Assembly: GCF_001753165.1 (NCBI RefSeq)
Contig: NZ_CP017448.1
Location: 886,462-950,461 of the forward strand
Origin: Acidihalobacter aeolianus
GTDB lineage: Bacteria > Pseudomonadota > Gammaproteobacteria > DSM-5130 > Acidihalobacteraceae
DNA length: 64,000 nt
Direction: 5' to 3'
Shown here piece after piece: positions 7,546 to 16,337 of the stretch. Every line of letters starts with the position of its first letter. Position 1 is the first letter of the stretch. The translations under genes and the position numbers were made by a program. The notes beneath the pieces were generated by a model. It ran no database searches and was not told where the DNA came from. It saw nothing but the letters and a program-made list of their open reading frames with translations.

Positions 7546-8895
7546 ATGAAACCTACTGATCAGAATGGCAGCCCTGACTCCGGTATCGCCGGCCACGGCT
7601 CTTTCTTCCAGGAAACCAATCTGTCCCGCGAGGAAGCCGTGCGCGCCACGGATTGGGTACGCAAGCACGTCGATCGTCGCACGGTCGATCTCGGCGAGCG
7701 GATGGATGACGTCCGCGAACATATGTATGAGCTCGAGAAGGAAGGCGAGATCATCATCCATCGCATCGGCGACGAGCACGATCCCAAGATTGTGAAGACG
7801 CTGTTTGGGTGGGAGAAGAAGGTGCCCACCAAGCAGTTGTGGCATCACAAATCCTGCGGTCAATGCGGCAACATTCCCGGTTATCCGACTTCGTTGATGT
7901 GGTTTATGAACGAGTTCGGCTACGTGCCCGGCAAGGATTACCTGGACGAGACCGATCAGACCTCATGCACGGCCTGGAACTATCACGGTTCCGGCATCGG
8001 CAATGTTGAGTCACTGGCGGCCGTATTCCTGCGCAACTTCCATCAGGCGTATGTGTCCGGCAAGCAGCACGGCTTCGAGCTGGGTCACTTCTTCCCGCTC
8101 GTCCACTGCGGGACATCTTTCGGCAACTACAAGGAGATCCGCAAGTATCTGGTCGAGTCTGCAGAGCTGCGCGAGAAGGTGACCAAGATCCTCGGCAAGT
8201 TGGGGCGTCTGGTCGACGGCAAGCTGGTGATCCCCGAAGAGATCGTGCACTACTCCGAGTGGGTACATGTGATGCGTAACCGCATTGCGTCCGAGCTTCA
8301 GAAGATCGACGTTTCCAACATCCGCGCGACCGCCCACGTCGCTTGCCACTATTACAAGATGGTGCACGAGGACGCGGTGTACGATCCCGAGGTGCTCGGT
8401 GGCAACCGTACCGCGATCATCACTTCCGTGGCGCAGGCGCTTGGCGCGCAGGTTATCGATTATTCGACCTGGTACGACTGTTGCGGCTTCGGTTTCAGGC
8501 ACATCATTTCCGAGCGCGAGTTTACCCGTTCGTTCACCATGGACCGCAAGATTCGCGTGGCTCGCGAAGAGGCCAACGCCGACGTGATGCTGGCGAACGA
8601 TACCGGTTGCGTGACCACCATGGACAAGAACCAGTGGATCGGCAAGGCGCACGATCAGAACTTTTCGATCCCGATCGTGGCGGACGTCCAGTTCGCGGCT
8701 TTGGCCTGCGGTGCAGACCCGTTCAAGATCGTGCAGCTGCAGTGGCACGCGTCCCCTTGCGAAGACCTGGTGGAGAAGATGGGGATCTCCTGGTCGGATG
8801 CGAAGAAGAATTTCCAGGAATATCTCAAGGAAGTCGAGCAGGGCAACATCGAATATCTCTATAACCCCGAGTTGGCATACGGAGGACAGGCATAA
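7546..8895 (+). CDS. hdrB1: sHdr complex subunit HdrB1 (CCG-domain protein)
   Basis: 449 aa from the ATG at 7546, preceded by AAGGAG; the upstream extension to 7495 lacks a site. It carries CCG-type cysteine motifs: KSCGQCGN near residue 105, HVACHYY near residue 265, and DCCGFGFRH near residue 308, the pattern that holds the non-cubane clusters of HdrB. It is longer than HdrB2, as in known sHdr operons. The stop overlaps the hdrA start in TAATG, indicating translational coupling. Confidence 0.9.
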   Translation: MKPTDQNGSPDSGIAGHGSFFQETNLSREEAVRATDWVRKHVDRRTVDLGERMDDVREHMYELEKEGEIIIHRIGDEHDPKIVKTLFGWEKKVPTKQLWHHKSCGQCGNIPGYPTSLMWFMNEFGYVPGKDYLDETDQTSCTAWNYHGSGIGNVESLAAVFLRNFHQAYVSGKQHGFELGHFFPLVHCGTSFGNYKEIRKYLVESAELREKVTKILGKLGRLVDGKLVIPEEIVHYSEWVHVMRNRIASELQKIDVSNIRATAHVACHYYKMVHEDAVYDPEVLGGNRTAIITSVAQALGAQVIDYSTWYDCCGFGFRHIISEREFTRSFTMDRKIRVAREEANADVMLANDTGCVTTMDKNQWIGKAHDQNFSIPIVADVQFAALACGADPFKIVQLQWHASPCEDLVEKMGISWSDAKKNFQEYLKEVEQGNIEYLYNPELAYGGQA

Positions 8896-9944
8896 TGCAG
8901 GATACAGTGCTGATAGTGGGGGCGGGGCCGGCTGGCCTGTCTGCCGCCGCAACGGTGAGCGCGGCCGGATATAAGGCCGTCATGGTGGAAAAAGAGGAAA
9001 CCCTGGGCGGTGCTCCCATCCTTTCCGGTTATGCCAAGCTCGTCCCTTCCGGTGAATGGGCCAAGGATGCTATTGGTCGTATGGTTAGCCGCGTCGAAGA
9101 CGATGCGTCGGTTGCCATCCACAAAGGTGTCAAGGTTGCTCAGCTGGAAGGCGAGGTCGGTAACTTTACGGCTACGCTGAGCAACGGCGAAAAGGTACAG
9201 GCAGGGGCTGTCGTGCTTGCGACAGGGTTCACGCATTTCGACTCGATCAACAAGCCGGAATGGGGCTTCGGTACCTTTGAGGACGTGCTGACCACCACTC
9301 AGATGGAGCAGATGGTCTCTGCCGGCAAGATAGCCTGTCCTTCCGATGGCCGCGTGCCTGAGCGTGTTGCGATTCTGCTCTGCGTTGGCTCCAGAGATCG
9401 TCAGATCGGACGTGAGTGGTGCTCCAAGATTTGCTGCACCGTCTCTGCCAATCTGGCGATGGAGATCAAGGAATTGTCTCCGCAGACCGACGTGTTTATT
9501 TACTACATGGACATCCGCACGTTCGGCTTGTATGAGGATCGCTTCTACTGGCGTTCGCAGGAAGAGTTCAAGACCAAGTTCGTCAAGGCGCGTATCGCTG
9601 AGGTGACTGCGTCCGGTGATGGTCGACTGCTGGTCAAGGGCGAGGACACGCTCGTCAAGCGTCCGATCATCATTCCTTTCGACATCGTTGTGCATGCGAT
9701 CGGTATGGATCCGAACGAGGAAAATCCGGAAATTTCCTCAGTGTTTGGTGTGGCGCTAGAAAAGCATGGCTTCATAGAACGTGCTGAACATTACACCAAT
9801 ACCTGCGGAACCACCCGACGTGGCGTATATGCTGCGGGCGCAGCCTACGGGCCTGAGACGATCGACGACTCGATCTCGCAGGGTGCGGCGGCAGGTTCGC
9901 GTGCGGTTGCCGATCTCAATGCTCTGGTACAAAAAGCAGGCTGA
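8895..9944 (+). CDS. hdrA: sHdr complex subunit HdrA (FAD-binding)
   Basis: 349 aa, the short form typical of sHdrA, about half the methanogen HdrA length. The N-terminal dinucleotide fold is VLIVGAGPAGLSAA (residues 5-18), followed by MVEKEETLGG; a second segment VAILLCVGSRD and the cysteine-containing WCSKICCTVS (near 176) match the HdrA cluster region. The C-terminal GVYAAGAAYGPETIDDSI closes the FAD site. It is the flavin core of the complex. Confidence 0.92.
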   Translation: MQDTVLIVGAGPAGLSAAATVSAAGYKAVMVEKEETLGGAPILSGYAKLVPSGEWAKDAIGRMVSRVEDDASVAIHKGVKVAQLEGEVGNFTATLSNGEKVQAGAVVLATGFTHFDSINKPEWGFGTFEDVLTTTQMEQMVSAGKIACPSDGRVPERVAILLCVGSRDRQIGREWCSKICCTVSANLAMEIKELSPQTDVFIYYMDIRTFGLYEDRFYWRSQEEFKTKFVKARIAEVTASGDGRLLVKGEDTLVKRPIIIPFDIVVHAIGMDPNEENPEISSVFGVALEKHGFIERAEHYTNTCGTTRRGVYAAGAAYGPETIDDSISQGAAAGSRAVADLNALVQKAG

Positions 9945-9951
9945 TGGCGCC

Positions 9952-10773
9952 ATGCGCAGCACCGGTAGCGGCGAAATAATCGCTGCCGGTGAGCTTTCCG
10001 TGGAGTTCGATAAGGAAATAGCCGGCAGCAAATTGAAGACGCTGCTCGAACATGCGGAGGAAGTTGGCGGTATAGAGCGGTTGATCGATTCGCTCGAGGC
10101 CAAATCTCTGTTGTTCAAAACGGCATTCCCGGTCGATCGCTCGACGGATTGGAGGCTCGATGCGCAGGCATTCGATACGGTGACGGGAGCTATATTCCCC
10201 GTCCGACGTAAGATTGCGGCAATTGCCAATCTCTTGGGTCGTGAGAAATTGACGGATGAACTCATCAAGCTCGTATATGGAGCTGGTGGGTTGTCCGATC
10301 GAATGCTGACTTTCGCTGAACTGGTGCCTGAGGAATCGAAAAAAGAAAGGCGTGCCATGCGGGATTTCGCGGCAGAAATATTGCACTTTCGCGACCCTGA
10401 TGGTGTGCCGCTGATGACGCGTTGGGTTTGGGACGAGTCAACCGCGAGTGGTGCTTTACGTGAATTCATTCGCGGTAATGACGGGTTGCCGGAAATCGCA
10501 ATAGACAGCCAGCCGCCTACCTTCCAGGGTGCCCGGGCATGGTTTGCTGAAATGCTGGCGGAATCCGGTTTTTACCGTGGTATGCCTATGTTGATTGACT
10601 TGTTGCTGGCTCAGGCATATTCGGATTACGTGAAGGCAATGTCCAGCGGATTAGGACTGGCCCAGGCGGAATTCGGGAACTCGCATCATCCTATAGAGTT
10701 ACTGGTCAAACTGCTTGGCATAGACCCCAAGTCCGGGCGTGGTAGCAAGACCAGGGAGCCGACGCTGCATTAG
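9952..10773 (+). CDS. sHdr-associated protein (Hyp/orf2)
   Basis: 273 aa from the ATG at 9952, 7 bp after the hdrA stop; the frame is open further upstream but overlaps hdrA. No cofactor motif or membrane segment is visible; it looks mostly helical. A gene for a hypothetical protein lies at exactly this place, between hdrA and hdrC2, in characterised sHdr operons of Hyphomicrobium and Acidithiobacillus. The family is known by position, its biochemical role is not. A weak ribosome site leaves the exact start open. Confidence 0.8.
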   Translation: MRSTGSGEIIAAGELSVEFDKEIAGSKLKTLLEHAEEVGGIERLIDSLEAKSLLFKTAFPVDRSTDWRLDAQAFDTVTGAIFPVRRKIAAIANLLGREKLTDELIKLVYGAGGLSDRMLTFAELVPEESKKERRAMRDFAAEILHFRDPDGVPLMTRWVWDESTASGALREFIRGNDGLPEIAIDSQPPTFQGARAWFAEMLAESGFYRGMPMLIDLLLAQAYSDYVKAMSSGLGLAQAEFGNSHHPIELLVKLLGIDPKSGRGSKTREPTLH

Positions 10774-10807
10774 TCACCGGCTAATGTGATTGTTACGGAG
10801 AGGCATA

Positions 10808-11524
10808 ATGGCAATTCATGAAAAATCACTGATTGAACCAGAGCGCTTGTTGTCCGAAGAGAAGCTCGTGGTCGATGGGGTCGACGTATCTGGCTCGTGG
10901 AACACGATGATTACTCCCCGTTATCTTCGCGACTATGACGATGATTTTGAAGAGGTAATCCAAAAATATGGCGGCGGCGAGAACGTTCACCGCTGCTGGC
11001 AGTGCGGCTCGTGTACAAACTCGTGCACTATGTACGCGCAGAATGTACAGTTCAATCCGCGCTACTGGATCTACCTTACCCGCCTTGGTCTGAAAGACGA
11101 AATCGTCAAAGACAAGGACATCATTTGGCAGTGCGTATCCTGCAACCGCTGCACGAATATCTGCCCGAAGGATGTGCGTCCAGAAGGTGTGATGAAAGCG
11201 TTGGCGCACTGGATGGAAGATCAAGGTATTACTGAAAAAACGCCTTCCTCGCATTTCGATGAGACCTTCTGGGAGGAAATTTATCATACGGGTCGAATTG
11301 AAGATGCCAGTGTAATGATGAATTTCTTCAAGAAAACGAATCAGCCACTGATGCAGGAATGGTTGGTCGAGTTCGGCAAGAGGATGATGAAGTATCTTCC
11401 AGTCGCGCAAATGATGAAGATGGGTTTGAATTTCGTCGCCAAGCCAAAGACCAAATCCTGGGGGCGTACTGGCGAGGTTCTGAAGGCATACGTGCAAGAA
11501 CAGAAGGAGGCCGCCCATGGGTAA
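10808..11524 (+). CDS. hdrC2: sHdr complex subunit HdrC2 (iron-sulfur protein)
   Basis: 238 aa from the ATG at 10808 with GGAGAGG before it. Two ferredoxin-like cysteine motifs, CWQCGSCTNSC near residue 62 and CVSCNRCTNICP near residue 110, bind two [4Fe-4S] clusters. It differs from HdrC1 by its N-terminal extension and lack of an acidic tail. It overlaps hdrB2 by 8 bp, so the C2-B2 pair is translationally coupled. Confidence 0.92.
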   Translation: MAIHEKSLIEPERLLSEEKLVVDGVDVSGSWNTMITPRYLRDYDDDFEEVIQKYGGGENVHRCWQCGSCTNSCTMYAQNVQFNPRYWIYLTRLGLKDEIVKDKDIIWQCVSCNRCTNICPKDVRPEGVMKALAHWMEDQGITEKTPSSHFDETFWEEIYHTGRIEDASVMMNFFKKTNQPLMQEWLVEFGKRMMKYLPVAQMMKMGLNFVAKPKTKSWGRTGEVLKAYVQEQKEAAHG

Positions 11525-12428
11525 GGTCGCTTATTATCCCGGATGTGCACTTGAGGGGTCCGGCGGACCTTACGACAAGTCCACCCGTGCACTCGTCAAG
11601 GCACTGGGTCTGGAGATGGAAAATCTCCGTGATTACAACTGCTGCGGTGCGATGGAAGTAAAAAACATCCATCCGATGCTGCAGACCTATCTGTCTGCCA
11701 GAAATATGGCTATTGCCAGTGAGCAGATGGGATTGGATGCGGTGATGGCGCCCTGCAATGGCTGCTATCACAATCTGAAGAAAGCGGAGTACGAGACTGC
11801 AACTTCAGAAAAAGCAATGCAGACGGTACAGGACCTTGCCAAGAAGGCCGATGATCCAGTCTACAAGGGTGACGTGCGTACCCTGCATCTGCTCGAGTGG
11901 TTGATGGAAGAGCTCGGCACCGAGGGCATCAAGCAGCGCATCAGCAAGAGCCTGAATGGCATCAAGATCGCTAACTATTACGGTTGCATGTATGTGCGGC
12001 CGCGTCAGATCTTCCCCGAGAAGGATCAGGGGCCGGATTCTGAGTCCAGTTATAAACCACACTTCATGGATGATCTGCTGGGTGCTGCAGGTGCGGTCAA
12101 TGTCGACTTTCCGCTGAAAACCGCTTGCTGCGGTGGTGCACACACGCTTTCAGATTCCGATACATCGACCCAGTTGGTTCTAAACATCATCCAGGCGGCT
12201 GAAGATGCAGGAGCCGAGGTTATCGCCACGGAATGCCCGACCTGTCATTCAGGTCTGGAAATGCATCAGATCCGTGCCGAGACGGAGTTCGGCATCAAGA
12301 GCAACGTGAAGGTGCTGTATTTCACTCAGTTGCTGGGTCTTGCTTTGGGATTGTCGCCGAGAAAATTGGGTATCCATGAGAACATCAGCGATTCCATCGG
12401 ATATCTGAAGGAAAAAGGCGTCATCTGA
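11517..12428 (+). CDS. hdrB2: sHdr complex subunit HdrB2 (CCG-domain protein)
   Basis: 303 aa, close to classical HdrB length. Two CCG domains are visible: YYPGCALEG with YNCCGAME and APCNGCYHN in the N-terminal half, and NYYGCMYVRP with TACCGGAHT and TECPTCHSG in the C-terminal half, the motif for the paired non-cubane [4Fe-4S] clusters that cleave disulfides in HdrB. It is the last gene of the hdr operon and is followed directly by a strong terminator. Confidence 0.93.
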   Translation: MGKVAYYPGCALEGSGGPYDKSTRALVKALGLEMENLRDYNCCGAMEVKNIHPMLQTYLSARNMAIASEQMGLDAVMAPCNGCYHNLKKAEYETATSEKAMQTVQDLAKKADDPVYKGDVRTLHLLEWLMEELGTEGIKQRISKSLNGIKIANYYGCMYVRPRQIFPEKDQGPDSESSYKPHFMDDLLGAAGAVNVDFPLKTACCGGAHTLSDSDTSTQLVLNIIQAAEDAGAEVIATECPTCHSGLEMHQIRAETEFGIKSNVKVLYFTQLLGLALGLSPRKLGIHENISDSIGYLKEKGVI

Positions 12429-12441
12429 TATCTGTCGAGCT

Positions 12442-12479
12442 ACAAGGGCGGGATTGTTCCCGCCCTTGTTTCTTTTTTT
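12442..12479 (+). terminator. rho-independent terminator after hdrB2
   Basis: A 12-bp perfect stem (12442-12453 with 12458-12469) with loop TTGT is followed by a T-rich run to 12479. It separates the hdr genes from the lbpA-dsrE-lbpA genes, so the carrier genes either have their own promoter or depend on read-through. Confidence 0.93.
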
Positions 12480-12526
12480 GACGAACGGGACAGTTGTTCC
12501 GTCCGACACGCGGACAGAGCAGGCAT

Positions 12527-12973
12527 ATGGAGTGCAACGGCTGCGAATTCCATTCCGAGTTGTATTACGACTCCGAATACCAGATTTGGCTGAGACGCGA
12601 GCACGACGATTCGCTGACGGTCGGCATGACAGATATCTCGCAAACCATCGCCGGGAAGATTCTGCATGTTCGGGTTCGTCGGCCGGGCACCGTGAGAGAA
12701 CCGGGAAAGCCGGTGGCAACGATTGAAAGCGGGAAATGGGCGGGCCCGATACCGAATTTCATCCATTGCGTGATCGTGGAAGGGAATATCGAGGTGCTGG
12801 AAAACCCAGTGCTGTTGAATAGCGACCCTTACAATGCCTGGATCGCCAGAGTGGAGGCAAGTGCTGGTGTCGATGCCGCGCTCGATACGTTTTTGACGGG
12901 TGATGCGGCTCATGAAGGTTATTGTCGCCGTGCCCGAGAGGAAGATATCCACTGTCAGCGAAAGGTCCGCTAG
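12527..12973 (+). CDS. lbpA: lipoate-binding protein, GcvH-like (LbpA, first copy)
   Basis: 148 aa from the ATG at 12527. It has the H-protein fold signature, with the lipoyl-lysine in ESGKW near residue 68. LbpA proteins of sHdr clusters resemble glycine cleavage H proteins but carry sulfur intermediates on dihydrolipoamide for the sHdr complex. This copy has a CxxC pair at its N-terminus (MECNGCEFH) that the second copy lacks. The ribosome site is weak. It is 3 bp from the dsrE-like gene. Confidence 0.85.
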   Translation: MECNGCEFHSELYYDSEYQIWLRREHDDSLTVGMTDISQTIAGKILHVRVRRPGTVREPGKPVATIESGKWAGPIPNFIHCVIVEGNIEVLENPVLLNSDPYNAWIARVEASAGVDAALDTFLTGDAAHEGYCRRAREEDIHCQRKVR

Positions 12974-12976
12974 CCA

Positions 12977-13381
12977 ATGGCTGATAATATGGATCATTAT
13001 CTCGATAACGATGAGAAAACCGTCGTCATATTGATGACCAGCGGTCCTTCTACGCCTCATCGCTGCGCCACGCCGTTCTACTTGGGGGCGATCATGGCGT
13101 CGATGGACGTCGAGGTACATGTGTTCTTCACTATGGAAGGCGTTCGGTTGATGCAACGCGGTGTGGCTGAGTCATTCGCGGCAATGGAAGGGGGCAAGAA
13201 AATCATAGATTTCATTCGTGATGCCAAGCGGGCGGGCGTCACTTTGCATGTTTGCCAGCCCGCTTTGCCGGGCTATAAAATCGATGAGGATAACGACCTG
13301 ATCGATGAAGTTGACGAGGTCTCCAGGGCAAGCGTGCTGGCAGATCTAGTCTTGCGTAGCGATAACGTCATAACTTTCTGA
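12977..13381 (+). CDS. dsrE: DsrE-family sulfur carrier (DsrE2/3-like)
   Basis: 134 aa. The fold begins with a beta strand KTVVILMTSGPST; conserved residues include ATPFYLGAIMASMDVEVHVFFTMEGV and a candidate sulfur-accepting cysteine in HVCQPA near residue 95. DsrE proteins accept sulfane sulfur as a cysteine persulfide or thiosulfonate and hand it on in the cytoplasm. Its position between two lbpA copies and after hdr genes supports a role in delivering sulfur to the sHdr system. Confidence 0.85.
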   Translation: MADNMDHYLDNDEKTVVILMTSGPSTPHRCATPFYLGAIMASMDVEVHVFFTMEGVRLMQRGVAESFAAMEGGKKIIDFIRDAKRAGVTLHVCQPALPGYKIDEDNDLIDEVDEVSRASVLADLVLRSDNVITF

Positions 13382-13439
13382 CCTTTTCGACTCAACTGTA
13401 AAGGCGAGTCATTGACCATACGAACTTAGGAGGAAATCC

Positions 13440-13877
13440 ATGGGCGCCGTGCGTGGTTGTAATGTTCCTGAAGATTTGCTGTATAGCGTGGAAAACAATG
13501 TTTGGGTGCGTCAGGAAAGCGATGGGTCTGCAACCGTCGGCTTTACCTCCTATGCCTGTTCCCTGGCCGGCCAGATCGTTTCTTATACGCCGAAAAAAGT
13601 GGGTAAGGACGTCAAGAAAGACAAGTCCTGCGCCACCGTCGAATCCGGCAAGTGGGTAGGGCCCGCCAAGGCGCCTGTAGCTGGCGAAGTCGTTGCGATT
13701 AATGATGCTGTTGCAGCTCAGCCTGGTCTGATCAACGAAGACCCCTATGGCGAAGGCTGGCTGGTCAAGATCAAGCCCACTGACTGGGCCGGCGACACGG
13801 GGGATCTAAAGACCGGTGCGGATGCCCTGTCCGCATTTGAGGCCAAGATGGAAGCAGACGGCTTCGGCGGCTGCTGA
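13440..13877 (+). CDS. lbpA: lipoate-binding protein, GcvH-like (LbpA, second copy)
   Basis: 145 aa. The lipoyl-lysine sits in VESGKW near residue 71, flanked by GFTSYACSLAGQI and the downstream GPAKAPVAGEV, a GcvH-type domain. The C-terminus ends in FGGC, giving a terminal cysteine. A strong AGGAGG precedes the ATG at 13440. Its sequence clearly differs from the first copy, so the two probably arose by an old duplication. Expected partner of the sHdr complex; lipoylated by the ligase encoded downstream. Confidence 0.9.
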   Translation: MGAVRGCNVPEDLLYSVENNVWVRQESDGSATVGFTSYACSLAGQIVSYTPKKVGKDVKKDKSCATVESGKWVGPAKAPVAGEVVAINDAVAAQPGLINEDPYGEGWLVKIKPTDWAGDTGDLKTGADALSAFEAKMEADGFGGC

Positions 13878-13888
13878 TCTATCCCTTT

Positions 13889-13921
13889 CTTCCCGCTCTG
13901 CTGGATATGCAGAGCGGGAAG
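13889..13921. terminator. stem-loop after the second lbpA gene
   Basis: A 13-bp perfect stem (13889-13901 with 13909-13921) with a 7-nt loop follows the lbpA stop by 11 bp. No T-run follows on the plus strand, so it may be a partial terminator or an mRNA-stabilising hairpin that keeps lbpA transcripts high relative to the lip genes. Confidence 0.55.
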
Positions 13922-14034
13922 TGAAGAGTTGCCACATCAGACGGCGCTTCTGCAGCACACCGACCGGTAGGCTGGCGCCTTCTAGCAGAATTCAGGAACC
14001 GTCTCTGGCTCCGCGTTAAGTGAGGTTTGCGCAC

Positions 14035-15225
14035 ATGTCCGATTGGCTCGACCGTTTGCGTCATGTAGAACCCCTAGAGGACATCGCTGTCGACGACACG
14101 CTTGTCGAGAAGATGGAGCGGTCACGTGCGAGTACGGGGAGTGGGGTGCATGGAATCAATTTCTATACTCCCACTTTCAAAGTGTTCCAAACTTCGGAGC
14201 TCAAGGACTGCGGCAAGAGCGCATGGCCGGCCGTTTCGATTACCGGAGGGGGCTGCAAGCTCCAGTGCGATCACTGTAAGGCCAAGATTCTTGAGCCGAT
14301 GATGCCAGCCCGTTCGCCCGAAGAATTGTGGCGGGTGGTCAATGGCATTATCGAGGACGGCGCGCAGGGCATGCTGCTGACCGGCGGTTCGAATCACCAG
14401 AATCAGGTGGAATACGACCGTTACTACGGCACGATTCGGCGCATCAAGGACGAATTTCCCGGATTCAAGATCGCCATGCACACCGCATTGGTCGACAGGG
14501 ACATTGCGAAGTGCATGGAGCAGTCCGGGATAGATGCGGCCATGATGGACGTGATCGGTGCGCAGGATACGATCACCCAGGTTTATCACCTGCGACGCAG
14601 CGTGGACGATTTCGAAGCGACGCTCGAGCATCTTGTGACCACCGATATGAAGGTGGTCCCGCACATCGTGATCGGCTTGCACTATGGGCGCCTGCTCGGC
14701 GAATGGAACGCTTTGGAGATGATCCAGCGACACCTGCCCGACGCAGTGGTGCTCGTGGTCGTGATGCCGTTCTACGCCCCGGAGAGTCGCCCCTTCGTGA
14801 CGCCGGACGCACATGAGGTCGGGCGTTTCTTCATGGACGCACGCGAGGCGTTGCCGGGTACACCGCTCCTGCTGGGCTGCGCCCGCCCGCCGGGCTCGGT
14901 CAAGTCTCAGATCGACACCTATGCCGTGATGGCCGGTTTGAACGGCATCGCGCATCCTGCAGACGGCGCGGTCGAACTGGCGGCTCGTCTCGACCGTCAG
15001 GTTCGGGTCACGCCTGCATGCTGCTCGATTGCGGTGGGCGATGAGGTCATGGCTCTGGATGGAACGAACGCCGGCCTCGATATCGATCTGGACTCGATTA
15101 TCGAACAGGAGCGGAGCCGCCGGCGGATGGCCAAGTTGGCCACGCATGGCCTGCACGGCATACGCGTGGTGAGCGAGCAGTCGGAAGGCGCTTCCGCGCC
15201 GGCCGGCGGGTGCTGTTCGGCGTGA
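14035..15225 (+). CDS. lipS1: radical SAM lipoyl synthase component (LipS type)
   Basis: 396 aa from the ATG at 14035, preceded by TGAGG. The radical SAM motif C-x3-C-x2-C is GGGCKLQCDHCKA near residue 80, followed by a TIM-barrel-like chain; the C-terminus ends GGCCSA, with extra cysteines that could hold an auxiliary cluster. Two LipS proteins together insert the two sulfur atoms into octanoyl groups in the LipS1/LipS2 pathway found in archaea and in sHdr clusters. Which of the two LipS proteins here is LipS1 cannot be settled by eye; the symbol follows gene order. Confidence 0.75.
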   Translation: MSDWLDRLRHVEPLEDIAVDDTLVEKMERSRASTGSGVHGINFYTPTFKVFQTSELKDCGKSAWPAVSITGGGCKLQCDHCKAKILEPMMPARSPEELWRVVNGIIEDGAQGMLLTGGSNHQNQVEYDRYYGTIRRIKDEFPGFKIAMHTALVDRDIAKCMEQSGIDAAMMDVIGAQDTITQVYHLRRSVDDFEATLEHLVTTDMKVVPHIVIGLHYGRLLGEWNALEMIQRHLPDAVVLVVVMPFYAPESRPFVTPDAHEVGRFFMDAREALPGTPLLLGCARPPGSVKSQIDTYAVMAGLNGIAHPADGAVELAARLDRQVRVTPACCSIAVGDEVMALDGTNAGLDIDLDSIIEQERSRRRMAKLATHGLHGIRVVSEQSEGASAPAGGCCSA

Positions 15226-16337
15226 AGCAGGCAACCCCGGCAACCTGGCGGATTCTGGACACCGGCGTGCGTCGGGCGGCAGAGAATTTCGCCATCAACC
15301 GGGCGTTACTGGAATCGCACCAGCAAGGCGCATCCCCGCACACACTTCGCTTTCTTCAGTTCAAGCCCTCGGCGCTCATCGGATTTCACCAGAATGTCGA
15401 CCAGGAACTGCGCACCAACTATTGCCATGCGCACGGCATCGATATCCAACGCCGGCTGACGGGCGGTGGAGCGCTTTATTTCGACGAGACCCAATTGGGC
15501 TGGGAACTCTACCTCGACAAGAAGGTGCTGGGCACCGCAGACATGGGCGTCATCGCCACGAAGATATGCACGGCAGCCGCTGCAGGCATATCGAGCCTGG
15601 GCGTGGATGCGCGGTTCCGGCCCAGAAACGATATCGAAGTCGCCGGCCGCAAGATCTCGGGGACGGGCGGTGCCTTCGACGGCGATTCCATCCTCTATCA
15701 GGGCACATTGCTCGTCGAGTTCGACGTGGAACGCATGTTGAGGGTCTTGCACATACCGGCCGAAAAGCTCTCCGACAAGGCGATCAGTTCGGCCAGAGAG
15801 CGGGTGGTCGATTTGCGCGAACTGCTGGGAGCGGTGCCCGAGATGGGACGAGTCCGCGAGGCCATGGCTCATGCGTTCGCGGAGGCCTTTGGGGTTGAGT
15901 TCGAACACGCGACGGAAATGAATGCCGTCGAGCGTGCCGCCTATGCCGAGGCACTGGAGGAAATCGATTCGCCCGAGTGGATCTACCAGCACAATCGCCC
16001 CGCCAGCGAGGCGCCGATGCTTGAATCCGTCCGCAAGACGGAAGGTGGGCTGATGCGTGCCTGTGTCTGGGTGGATCGTGCCCGCAACCATCTCAAGCAG
16101 GTATGGATCACCGGAGATTTCTTCGTCTCACCCAATCGGCTCGTGCTGGATCTCGAAGCCGCGCTCAAGGATACCCCCGCTGATGCGCTCGAAAGTAATG
16201 TGGAAACGTTTTTCGAACGCACGGGAGCCCAGATGTTGAGGCTTAAGCCGGCGGACTTCAGCGGCCTGATTCGCGATGCGCTCGCCCTGGCCGAGCCGGG
16301 TGTGGATGCTCGCCGGCCCGCGGGAAAAATCGGATGA
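15210..16337 (+). CDS. lipoate-protein ligase, sLpl(AB) type
   Basis: 375 aa from GTG at 15210; GTG at 15222 is an alternative start. It has the LplA/LipB fold signature QRRLTGGGALYFD near residue 88 and the substrate lysine region RKISGTGGAF near residue 150, plus a C-terminal accessory domain. It would adenylate lipoate or octanoate and attach it to the LbpA lysine. Ligases of sHdr clusters form their own group, sLpl(AB), with specificity for LbpA. It overlaps the upstream radical SAM gene and, by 4 bp, the next gene. Confidence 0.87.
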   Translation: MLFGVKQATPATWRILDTGVRRAAENFAINRALLESHQQGASPHTLRFLQFKPSALIGFHQNVDQELRTNYCHAHGIDIQRRLTGGGALYFDETQLGWELYLDKKVLGTADMGVIATKICTAAAAGISSLGVDARFRPRNDIEVAGRKISGTGGAFDGDSILYQGTLLVEFDVERMLRVLHIPAEKLSDKAISSARERVVDLRELLGAVPEMGRVREAMAHAFAEAFGVEFEHATEMNAVERAAYAEALEEIDSPEWIYQHNRPASEAPMLESVRKTEGGLMRACVWVDRARNHLKQVWITGDFFVSPNRLVLDLEAALKDTPADALESNVETFFERTGAQMLRLKPADFSGLIRDALALAEPGVDARRPAGKIG

